From Metabacillus_B sp050107715 (lineage in GTDB: Bacteria; Bacillota; Bacilli; Bacillales; Bacillaceae): a DNA stretch of 64,000 nucleotides. A program made the translations under genes and the position numbers. Positions 7,957 to 16,300 of this stretch are shown in pieces. The stretch lies in contig NZ_JBNILN010000005.1 of assembly GCF_050107715.1 (NCBI RefSeq), forward strand, positions 259,073-323,072. Direction: 5' to 3'. Below the pieces are notes generated by a model. It made no database searches, had not been told where the DNA came from, and saw only the letters and a list, made by a program, of their open reading frames with translations. How positions within the stretch are numbered: position 1 is the stretch's first letter; every line of letters starts with the position of its first letter.

Positions 7957-8751
7957 TTAAAACACACTCCTCACCAATCCTCCATCCGCTCTGAGTGCAG
8001 CTCCGTTAATCGCAGATGATAATGGACTCGCAAGAAATACCGTAAAATGGCCAATTTCCTCCGGCCGGATCAGCCTCTGAATAATTGAAGTCGGCCTGTT
8101 CTCCTTCATAAACTTTTCCTCTGCCTCCTGAACGGAGAGCCCTTCATCCGGATAGAGGGATTCCAGCATGTTCTCGACCCCTGTTGTGAGGGTAGAGCCC
8201 GGCATGATGGTGTTAACCGTAGCATTCGTTCCCGCTGTTAATTCTGCGAGGCTCCTCGAAATGGAGAGCTGCATCGTTTTCGTCGCGCTGTAATGAGCCA
8301 TTTCCTGTGACGGCATTACGGCTGCTTCACTGGCAATAAAAATGACACGCCCTTCTTTTTTAGCGATCATTTTCTCAAGGTATGTTCTGGTCAGCCGGAC
8401 ACCGCTCATAATGTTCACTTCAAAAAACTTCATCCATTCATCATCCGTAATATCAAAATACTCCTTCGGCTCAAATATCCCCAGATTATTAACGAGAATA
8501 TCCACCTCCGGAAATTCCTCCATCAGCTTGCGGCACCCTTCCTCAGTCCCCAAATCCGCCACTCCCTTAAGAAAATCCCCTTCCGGAAGCTGCTTCTTCA
8601 TCTGTTCAATCGTTTCCTCCACCCGGCTGCTGCTCCGCCCGCTGATGATGACGGAGGCACCCTCCTTTGCAAGAGCAAACGCGATTGCCCTTCCGATCCC
8701 GGATGTAGAGCCGGTAACTAACGCACGTTTTCCTGACAGCTGTGTGTCCAA
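7957..8751 (-). CDS. Short-chain dehydrogenase/reductase (SDR)
   Basis: 264 residues. Classical SDR signatures are present: cofactor loop TGSTSGIG (13-20), NNLG (88-91, the NNAG position), catalytic Ser141, and YSATK with Tyr154/Lys158. It is a soluble NAD(P)H-dependent oxidoreductase of unknown substrate. The frame is open back to 8841, but the TTG at 8751 is chosen because GGAGGG lies 7 bases upstream and the protein then begins with the usual SGKRALVTGS context. It is convergent with the MutS2-like gene and shares its terminator. Confidence 0.85.
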   Translation of the reverse strand: MDTQLSGKRALVTGSTSGIGRAIAFALAKEGASVIISGRSSSRVEETIEQMKKQLPEGDFLKGVADLGTEEGCRKLMEEFPEVDILVNNLGIFEPKEYFDITDDEWMKFFEVNIMSGVRLTRTYLEKMIAKKEGRVIFIASEAAVMPSQEMAHYSATKTMQLSISRSLAELTAGTNATVNTIMPGSTLTTGVENMLESLYPDEGLSVQEAEEKFMKENRPTSIIQRLIRPEEIGHFTVFLASPLSSAINGAALRADGGLVRSVF

Positions 8752-8884
8752 ATTGTATCCCTCCAGTTGTTTTCTGTTCTTATTTTCCCAGAAAAACAGA
8801 AAAATACTGCTTTTTTTCGCACACCCTCGCAGCCGGGACACAGCATCAGTTGGGAGAGTTTAAAAGCATTTTACAGACAATAAC

Positions 8885-8918
8885 AAAAACGACCCGATTA
8901 CGCGATCGGATCGTTTTT
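8885..8918 (-). terminator. Terminator of the broken membrane-protein gene
   Basis: AAAAACGA (8885-8892) pairs with TCGTTTTT (8911-8918), and inner CCGAT with ATCGG extends the stem. On the minus strand it begins at the end of the degenerate gene 8898-9356. It is nearly symmetric and could act both ways. Confidence 0.7.
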
Positions 8919-9356
8919 GCTGTAGCGAAGCAGAAGCCGCTCGCATAAATAGAAGGCTGCAGCTGTAACACCGCCAAGTACACTGAAATAGCGAACCACC
9001 AAGACTTTGATAGTCTGTAACAGATGGAGCAGCTGAAGAATCAGTGCACCTGCTATGAAGTAAAAAAGGAATTTCAAATTTTTGCGATTTGTGATGACGT
9101 CTGCAAGGTACGAAACGGGGATACGGATGATACCGAAGATGATAATGGCTTAAACGGAGAGAGTGATAAGCATCGCAATTGCGGTACCTAGATGATCATA
9201 CGGTCTTCCTTCCTGCAGGCTGTACACGAGCATAAATAACAAGGTCCCGGATACTGAGCAGACCGCGGCCGTTTTAATTTTTGCTGAAATCGGATCATTT
9301 GGAGGCACCTCACTTTTCTCCATGTATCTAAAAACAGACCATGGATACTGAACCAA
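8898..9356 (-). pseudogene. Small membrane protein gene split by an in-frame TAA
   Basis: Reading minus from the in-frame ATG at 9323 (MEKSEVPPN) gives about 57 residues ending MLITLSV, then TAA at 9150-9152. The same frame continues for a further 83 hydrophobic residues (AIIIFGIIRIPVSYL ... YSKNDPIA) to TAA at 8898-8900, which lies within a terminator. The coherent hydrophobic pattern across the stop suggests one four-helix membrane protein of about 141 residues inactivated by a nonsense change. The family is not recognised; the frame upstream of 9323 (to 9356) has no better start. Recoding or sequencing error are alternatives. Confidence 0.6.
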
Positions 9357-9437
9357 ACGAAGTTTCAGTATCGGGCATATATGTGAATATACTTCGATTT
9401 GTTAAATCCATTGTTTTCTCCCATGCATCATTTGTAT

Positions 9438-9620
9438 TTAATCATCATTGATTTCTTCGTCAATTAGATCTTTAGTCAGCTCAGCAGCTTTCTTAGTATT
9501 TTCAAACTTATCATTTCTTTTTGAGATGAAATCCATTAAATTTGGGAGTTCATTAAATTGTTCGGATTCAATATGCCAAGTACCGTTAGTTCCGGAAACT
9601 TGATATCCCTTATTATTCAA
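9438..9620 (-). CDS. Small acidic hypothetical protein
   Basis: 60 residues from a TTG at 9620, rich in Glu, Asp and Asn with a helical C-terminal half (KKAAELTKDLIDEEINDD). An in-frame TGA lies immediately upstream of the TTG and no good ribosome binding site is seen, so this may be the C-terminal remnant of a longer decayed gene. No family recognised. Confidence 0.3.
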   Translation of the reverse strand: MNNKGYQVSGTNGTWHIESEQFNELPNLMDFISKRNDKFENTKKAAELTKDLIDEEINDD

Positions 9621-9678
9621 TCAGAAAGTTTTTAATCCTAGTTATAATTTTATTCTCCCTACTCCACTAAATCAGCAC

Positions 9679-9709
9679 AAAAAAACCTCCAGAGCAGATG
9701 CCCCGGAAG
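9679..9709 (-). terminator. Terminator of the gatCAB operon
   Basis: On the minus strand CTTCCGGGGC (9709-9700) pairs with GCTCTGGAGG (9695-9686) over 10 bp with wobbles, loop ATCT, followed by seven T (9685-9679). It begins 9 bases after the gatB stop. Confidence 0.85.
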
Positions 9710-9717
9710 CTAATTTT

Positions 9718-11148
9718 TTATCGTTTATTGATTTCTTCCATGAGAAGCTTGTTGACCATCGGCGGGTTCGCCTGGCCTTTGGAGGCTTTCATGATTTGGC
9801 CGACGAGGAAGCCGATAGCACGGTCCTTCCCGTTTTTGAAGTCTTCGATTGATTGCGGATTGGCATCGAGAGCGTCATTTACGAATTTACGGAGTGCGCC
9901 TTCGTCAGAGATTTGGACAAGTCCTTTGTCTTTAACGATTTTCTCAGCGTCGCCGCCGTTTTCGATAAGCTCTTTGAATACTTTTTTCGCGATTTTGGAA
10001 GAAATCGTACCTGCTTCGATCAGCTTGATCATGCCTGCCAGTCCTTCAGGAGTAAGAGCTGTATCTTCAAGCTCTTTGTTCTCTGCGTTCAGGTAAGCTG
10101 ATACTTCTCCCATCAGCCAGTTGGATGCCTGTTTTGCATCGGCGCCTGTTTTGACGGTTGCTTCAAAGAAGTCGGACATTTCTTTCGTAAGTGTGAGGAC
10201 CATTGCATCGTATGCAGGAAGTCCAAGGTCCGATACGTAACGCGCTTTGCGCTCATCTGGAAGCTCAGGAATTTCAGCACGGATACGTTCTTTCCACTCT
10301 TCATCAATGTAAAGAGACACAAGATCCGGTTCCGGGAAGTAGCGGTAGTCATCGGATCCTTCTTTTACACGCATCAGGAGGGTTTTGCCAGTGGATTCAT
10401 CAAAGCGGCGAGTTTCCTGCTCAATGATTCCGCCGGATAATAGCACCTCTGCCTGGCGTTTTTCCTCGTGCTCCAATCCTTTGCGGACGAAGTTGAAGGA
10501 GTTCAGGTTTTTCAGCTCGGCTTTCGTACCGAACTTCTCCTGACCGACTGGACGAAGGGAAATGTTCGCGTCACAGCGAAGAGAACCCTCTTCCATTTTA
10601 CAGTCAGAAACACCTGTATATTGGATAATGGATTTTAATTTTTCAAGATACGCATACGCTTCTTCCGGCGTACGGATATCCGGCTCGGAAACGATCTCCA
10701 CAAGCGGTGTACCCTGACGGTTGAAGTCAACCAGGGAGAAGCCGTCGCCCGTATGGTTCAGCTTACCCGCGTCCTCTTCAAGGTGAAGACGGGTAATTCC
10801 GATTTTCTTCTTTTGGCCGCCTACTTCAATTTCAATCCAGCCGTTTTCGCCGATTGGCTTATCAAATTGAGAGATTTGGTACGCTTTTGGATTATCCGGA
10901 TAAAAATAGTTTTTACGGTCAAACTTCGTATCCGTTGCGATTTCACAGTTCAGCGCCATCGCAGCCTTCATCGCGAAGTTTACAGCTTCCTTATTCAGTA
11001 CCGGAAGGACACCGGGGTATCCAAGGTCGATAACGGAAGTGTTCGTATTCGGATCCGCTCCGAAATGGTTCGGAGAAGCGGAAAAGATTTTTGAATTCGT
11101 TTTAAGCTCAACGTGGACTTCAAGTCCAATCACCGTTTCAAAGTTCAT
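9718..11148 (-). CDS. gatB: Aspartyl/glutamyl-tRNA amidotransferase subunit B
   Basis: 476 residues, the usual length. With GatA and GatC it converts Glu-tRNA(Gln) (and Asp-tRNA(Asn)) to the amidated tRNA, which is essential in bacteria lacking GlnRS. GatB supplies the kinase and tRNA-binding parts: the N-terminal cradle begins VIGLEVHVELKT, contains DRKNYFYPDNPKAYQISQ and a DCKMEEGSLRCDANIS segment, and the protein ends with a helical and YqeY-like tail (residues about 300-476). ATG at 11148 has AGGGGTGAG upstream. It is the last gene of gatCAB, 14 bases after gatA, and ends at a terminator. Confidence 0.97.
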   Translation of the reverse strand: MNFETVIGLEVHVELKTNSKIFSASPNHFGADPNTNTSVIDLGYPGVLPVLNKEAVNFAMKAAMALNCEIATDTKFDRKNYFYPDNPKAYQISQFDKPIGENGWIEIEVGGQKKKIGITRLHLEEDAGKLNHTGDGFSLVDFNRQGTPLVEIVSEPDIRTPEEAYAYLEKLKSIIQYTGVSDCKMEEGSLRCDANISLRPVGQEKFGTKAELKNLNSFNFVRKGLEHEEKRQAEVLLSGGIIEQETRRFDESTGKTLLMRVKEGSDDYRYFPEPDLVSLYIDEEWKERIRAEIPELPDERKARYVSDLGLPAYDAMVLTLTKEMSDFFEATVKTGADAKQASNWLMGEVSAYLNAENKELEDTALTPEGLAGMIKLIEAGTISSKIAKKVFKELIENGGDAEKIVKDKGLVQISDEGALRKFVNDALDANPQSIEDFKNGKDRAIGFLVGQIMKASKGQANPPMVNKLLMEEINKR

Positions 11149-11162
11149 TCGTTTCTCACCCC

Positions 11163-12620
11163 TTACAGTTCAGGTTTTGCTTTATGATGGTCCGTCGCCT
11201 GCTCAAATACATGGGCAACACGGTAGATGGTGCTTTCGTCAAAGTGCTTGCCGATGATTTGAAGTCCGAGCGGAAGACCGTTTGAGAATCCGCAAGGGAC
11301 GGAAATTCCAGGGACACCTGCAAGGTTAACCGGAATCGTTAAAATATCATTCGCATACATCGTAAGCGGATCGTCTGTTTTTTCACCGATTTTGAAAGCA
11401 GGAGTCGGAGTCGTCGGTCCAACAATGACATCGTACTTTTCAAAAACATCTTCGAAATCTTTTTTAATGAGCGTACGCACTTTTTGCGCCTTTTTATAGT
11501 ACGCGTCATAGTAACCGGAGCTAAGAGCGAACGTTCCAAGCATGATCCGGCGCTTAACCTCGTTCCCGAAGCCTTCCGCACGGGTCTGCTTGTAAAGATC
11601 GATCAGGTTTTCCGCATTGTCTGTACGGTACCCGTAGCGGATTCCGTCAAAGCGGGAAAGGTTGGATGAAGCCTCTGAAGACGCTAAAAGGTAATAAGTC
11701 GCTAGCGCATATTTGGAATGCGGCAGCGATACTTCTTCCCACGTCGCTCCTTGCGCTTCCAAAACTTTAAGCGCTTCTAACACGGAGTTTTTCGCTTCTT
11801 CACTGACACCTTCGCCAAGGTATTCCTTTGGAACCGCGATTTTCAGGCCTTTAACATCGCCTGTTAAGGAAGAAACATAGTCTGGAACATCCACATTTGC
11901 AGAGGTCGTATCCATTTGGTCTCCGCCAGCGATTGCTTGAAGAAGATACGCATTGTCTTCAACGGTACGGGTAATCGGGCCGATTTGGTCCAAAGATGAA
12001 GCAAATGCCACAAGCCCATAACGGGAAACACGGCCATACGTAGGCTTTAATCCAACAACGCCGCAATATGCTGCCGGCTGACGGATCGAACCGCCTGTGT
12101 CAGATCCAAGGGAAAACGGAACCTCGCCTGCTGCAACAGATGCAGCGGAACCACCGCTTGATCCGCCTGGTACGGTTTCAAGATTCCACGGATTTCTTGT
12201 CGGCTTGAATCCAGAGTTCTCTGTGGAAGAACCCATCGCGAACTCATCCATGTTTAATTTTCCGATTGTAACGGATTCTGCCTGCTGAAGCTTTTGCACA
12301 ACCGTTGCATTATAAATCGGCATGAAATTCTCTAAGATTTTACTGGAACACGTTGTACGAAGGTCCTTCGTCACGATGTTGTCCTTTACGCCGATCGGCA
12401 TTCCAAAAAGGAGACCGAACTCATCGCGTGTACCGACTGCCTCATCCAATTGCTTTGCATAAGAACGCGCGCGCTCTTCATCAAGCGTCATGAACGCCTG
12501 TACTTTATCTTCTACTTCGTTAATCCGTTTATAGGACTCATCAACAAGGTCCGTAACGGTGATGTCTTTTTTATGTAAACGCTGCTTTAACTCGGAAATC
12601 TTATGGTCAAATAATGACAC
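11163..12620 (-). CDS. gatA: Aspartyl/glutamyl-tRNA amidotransferase subunit A (glutaminase)
   Basis: 485 residues, amidase signature family. It releases ammonia from glutamine and channels it to GatB. The Lys-Ser-cisSer triad is visible as Lys79 (GVKDN), Ser154 (GGSSGG) and Ser178 (DTGGSIR), the positions known for S. aureus GatA. The start is GTG (MSLFDHK) with GGGAGGG upstream. It sits between gatC (15-base gap) and gatB. Confidence 0.97.
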   Translation of the reverse strand: MSLFDHKISELKQRLHKKDITVTDLVDESYKRINEVEDKVQAFMTLDEERARSYAKQLDEAVGTRDEFGLLFGMPIGVKDNIVTKDLRTTCSSKILENFMPIYNATVVQKLQQAESVTIGKLNMDEFAMGSSTENSGFKPTRNPWNLETVPGGSSGGSAASVAAGEVPFSLGSDTGGSIRQPAAYCGVVGLKPTYGRVSRYGLVAFASSLDQIGPITRTVEDNAYLLQAIAGGDQMDTTSANVDVPDYVSSLTGDVKGLKIAVPKEYLGEGVSEEAKNSVLEALKVLEAQGATWEEVSLPHSKYALATYYLLASSEASSNLSRFDGIRYGYRTDNAENLIDLYKQTRAEGFGNEVKRRIMLGTFALSSGYYDAYYKKAQKVRTLIKKDFEDVFEKYDVIVGPTTPTPAFKIGEKTDDPLTMYANDILTIPVNLAGVPGISVPCGFSNGLPLGLQIIGKHFDESTIYRVAHVFEQATDHHKAKPEL

Positions 12621-12635
12621 CTAGGTTTCCCTCCC

Positions 12636-12926
12636 TTATTCAAGAATGGTCGGAACGCGGATGTATCCGTCTTTCTGGTCCGGAGCGTTTTTCACAACGT
12701 CCTCAACCGGAAGACCTTTAGCCGGCTTGTCCTCTCTCATTACGTTTTTCATATCCAATACATGAGTCGTCGGCTCAACGTTATCCGTATCGAGCTCATT
12801 CAGCTGCTCTGCAAATGAAATAATGGCATCAAGCTGCTTCGAAAACATCTGAGCTTCCTCTTCTGTAATCGCAAGACGGGCAAGGTGCGCAACGTGCTTA
12901 ACCTGATCAGTCGAAATGCGTGACAT
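12636..12926 (-). CDS. gatC: Aspartyl/glutamyl-tRNA amidotransferase subunit C
   Basis: 96 residues: an N-terminal helical domain (VKHVAHLARLAITEEEAQMF) and an extended C-terminal belt (PTTHVLDMKNVMREDK) that in known structures wraps GatA and GatB. ATG at 12926 is chosen because TTGGAGGTGAACAG lies just upstream; the open frame extends to 13235 through repeat-rich intergenic DNA and is not protein-like there. First gene of gatCAB. Confidence 0.95.
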   Translation of the reverse strand: MSRISTDQVKHVAHLARLAITEEEAQMFSKQLDAIISFAEQLNELDTDNVEPTTHVLDMKNVMREDKPAKGLPVEDVVKNAPDQKDGYIRVPTILE

Positions 12927-13310
12927 CAACTGTTCACCTCCAATAAAATCGTGCATACACAATACTCTGATGATAACAAAATTTAGTGCTATAAAGCAAG
13001 GCATTGCAGGGTCGGAACGAGGATATTGCGGGTGCCTGACGGCAGGACACGTGCCTGACCCGCTGTTCGCTAAAGGATAAAAGCTCCGGCACCGCCTCCG
13101 CAAACCCTTGATGCCTTTAGTTTCAGCATCCATCGTCTCTGTCCCCCGCTGCTTTAAAGGATGTGGGCCTGGCACGGTGCCGGACCCCACATCCTTTAAA
13201 GCAGAACGGGTCAGAGGCCAGTGCTTTTTTACCATTGCGGTACAAGGGATTGGAGAGATGGTGCCGGAGCTTTAGCGCTTTATCAGAGCGAGGGCCAGAC
13301 CCCAAAAATA
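12927..13310. repeat. Intergenic region with short GC-rich repeats and a long inverted repeat
   Basis: No gene is credible between gatC and the large secreted protein. The stretch contains several versions of a GTGCCTGACCC / GGCACGGTGCC motif (near 13031, 13049, 13170, 13252). It also contains a perfect 19-bp inverted repeat, 13149-13167 against 13186-13204 (core GCTTTAAAGGATGTGGG), around an 18-base centre that includes GGCAC and GTGCC. Related GTCCCCCGCT..GCT..AAAG sequence recurs near 35051. Confidence 0.6.
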
Positions 13311-13342
13311 AAAAAACCAGGGGCAGAAGCTGCACCCCCGGT
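13311..13342 (-). terminator. Terminator of the large secreted protein gene
   Basis: On the minus strand AACCGGGGGTGCA pairs with TGCCCCTGGTT around GCTTC, with seven T following (plus A-run 13310-13316). It starts within 10 bases of the stop codon. Confidence 0.8.
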
Positions 13343-13347
13343 TTCCG

Positions 13348-16300
13348 TTATTTTTTGATTAAATGCTCGTCAATCACCCTGCCGTCACGGGCTTTCGCTA
13401 CGATTTTGATGCCTTCTTCGCTTACCGTAACGCTTGAATAGATTTGTGTTTTTTCTTCAAAGTATACATCCATGTAATCCTGAGGGACGGCATCATAGAA
13501 TTTGCCGCCTGTGGAACCGGCAATCAGGTAGGTGGTACCTTCTTGAGCCTGTTTGCCTTCCTTCAGTTTATGCGTCCGGACGTAGGCATGGTCATGGCCT
13601 GAGATGGCGAGATCGATGCCGGCCTCGTCAAACGCTTTCGGAAATACACTTTTGACTGCCTCTGCTCCGCCTTGCGGGTTGGAGTAGTATGGAGAGCGGT
13701 GGTAGGTGACAATTTTCCATTTCTTTTTCGATTTCGCCATGTCTTTGATGAGCCATTCAGCTTGTTTTTGCAGGCCGGCGGTGTCTGTTTCCGTGTTTAG
13801 AACAGCGAAGTGTGCGTCGCCGTAATCATAGGAATAGACGGTTCCTTCAAAGCCATCCGGCCCGTTGCCCGGCATGTTAAAGAGACTTTTGAAGGTTTGG
13901 ACTCCGCTTCCGATGTTTTCGTGATTTCCAACAGTTGGCATGATCGCAGTGGATGGCGCAAGCATTGGATCCTTCATTGATTCGAAGAACGCGTTCCAGT
14001 GGGAGTAGAGATTGCCATCGTCAATCATGTCCCCGACATGCATCATGAAGGCGGCATCAGGATGTTCGGTTTTTGCTTTTTTGAACAGCTCAGTGTAGAT
14101 GCCGAAGCCGGATTCGGTCTGGTTCGGCGGTGCTTGTGTATCCCCCATAAGCAGGAAGGTGAACGGACTTTTCACCATGTCTTTCGCAAAAATTTCTGCC
14201 GGTTCGCTCCAGCCTTCAGGCGTTCCGTCTCCGACTCTGTACATGTAAGTCTGTCCGGGTACGAGGCCCATAATTTCGGCTGTATGCACCTGCAGCTCAC
14301 CTGCATCCATTGAAAGAGGCGCGCTTTTTGCATTTTTTCCAAGAAATCTTCTGCCGCTGAATCCGTCTTTCTCGTAATCTTCTTTTTTCGCGATTTGAAC
14401 AACGGAGTCTTTAATCAGCGGTGAAGTTGTCCAAGTAACATTACGGCTGCCTGTTTTTCCATTAAAGGTGACATTCAGTCTTTCTGGTTTGCTGGTCCCT
14501 AGGTGGTTCAGAACGCTAATATCTTTTGTAAAACTGTAGCGGTCTTCCTTCGATGCCTGAATCACTGCTTTGCCGGGAATTAAGGTTAGCAGGCTCGTTT
14601 TCAGCGTTCCGTCCTCATTTGTTTCACCGAGTGTCCAGTCGCTGATCTCTGTATCTGACGCTTCGATCCAGCCTTCGATATCACCGGTTTTCACTTGAAT
14701 CCAGCCATTTTCTTCTTTCAAAACCAGAAGCTGGACCTTCTTGGAAACAGGAGCTGTCAGTTCAGATTTCACTCTCGGTTCCTTCCTGATCTGCGCCATT
14801 TTCGTTTTAACTTTCGCAAGCTTGTATTCAGGAGACAGGACGCTTATTTCAGCGCCTTCGACTGCATTTCCGTCTTCATCTTTTACTGTCAGCTTAGAAG
14901 GAAAACCAACCGATGCACGGTCTGCTTCCACTGTAAAGTGCGCTTTTACGTCTTTTTCAATATTCGGGAGAAACAGCATGGTTTCTTCGCTGGTACCCGC
15001 TTTTTTCAAAGTGCCGGATAAAAATTCAACGGATGCTTTCCCTTTCGCAGTAACAGGAATGGATAACGGCAGGCTGCCAATCACCAGATCCCCATCCAGT
15101 TTGTTAATACCTTTTAACTCAAGTTCAATCGTTCCGTCCTCAGAGATCTTATTTTTCAAGACCATATCGGATGTAATCGATTCAGACAGCTTCACTTTAT
15201 TTTCGTCAGCCTGTAAGGATGTTTTCATTTTTACCTTCAGCGTATCCAGCTGCTCGGCTTTTTTTACTTCCAGTTTGACAGGAAACGCTGAACCGATATA
15301 AGCAGATTCTGGAGGATCTGCTTTGAATCCTGCCTGACCGGCTTCTGTTTCAAATGTCCAGGATTTGTCCGTCTCGTTTCCAAAATTGTCCTGAACATTC
15401 AGCTCTGCTTTATGAAATCCATCAAGCATCGGAGCTTCAGGTTGATAAGAGATGGTTCCGGTCTTGGAATCGTATGCCGGCTGAACAGCCTTTCCATCTA
15501 CCTTCATCGCGATGCGCTCAGGGTTGATCCCTGTGTCTTCATCCTTTGCGATGGCGGAAATCACAGGCTGGGCATCCTCCGTTTTCGTTCCGTCTGCAGG
15601 CTGAGCTGTGTCAATGACGGGGTTTACGAGATCATCATTTGTATCGCCATATACAGCCCGGATGTTGTCCACATAAATGGTTCCCGCATCTTTGTTGGCG
15701 TCACTCGTTTCCATCAGTCTCACCGGCAGGTCCATTTTCAAAGGAAGCGCCTTGCCGGCCGGGATTTTCGCTTCAACGTACTTCCAACCGGTCCAGTTCA
15801 TTTTTGAAGCAAAATCTAGCGCAAACGGGCTGTTGTTCGCATCCCTCATTTGAGCTCTGAGCCAGTGGTTGTTTCCGTCTCCATACACCCACATCCCTAT
15901 AGACTCGGGATAGTCCTCAATTTGAATTGGCTGCTTTGGATGTGCGTATGCACCAGACGTTCCCGTTGTCCCGGTAAAGTCATAGTTCAGCTGCAGGGCA
16001 TGGCTGCCGAACCGGGCGGGCTCAGGATAGGTTGTCTGTTTTATGGAAATGGAGTTGTATCGGGCACCGCTAAAGGTCCAATTAGAGAAATTCTTTTCAA
16101 AATCCTCCAGAATAATCGGCAATCTCCCTACCTGGATTGTCATCGAATCTGAAATCCCTCCGTGTGATACGGTGATTTTTCCCGATGCTGTTTTGCTGGA
16201 AGCTTTGAACTGTCCATTTTGATCAATGCTCCCAACTTCGCCTTCAATTTTCCATTCAAAAAGAGAAGGGTCGGCATCGACGTTTTTCCCGTCCAATAAG

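Noticed and set aside
12927..13235. N-terminal extension of GatC
   Set aside because: The extension consists of repeat-rich DNA and the strong SD GGAGGTG precedes the ATG at 12926.
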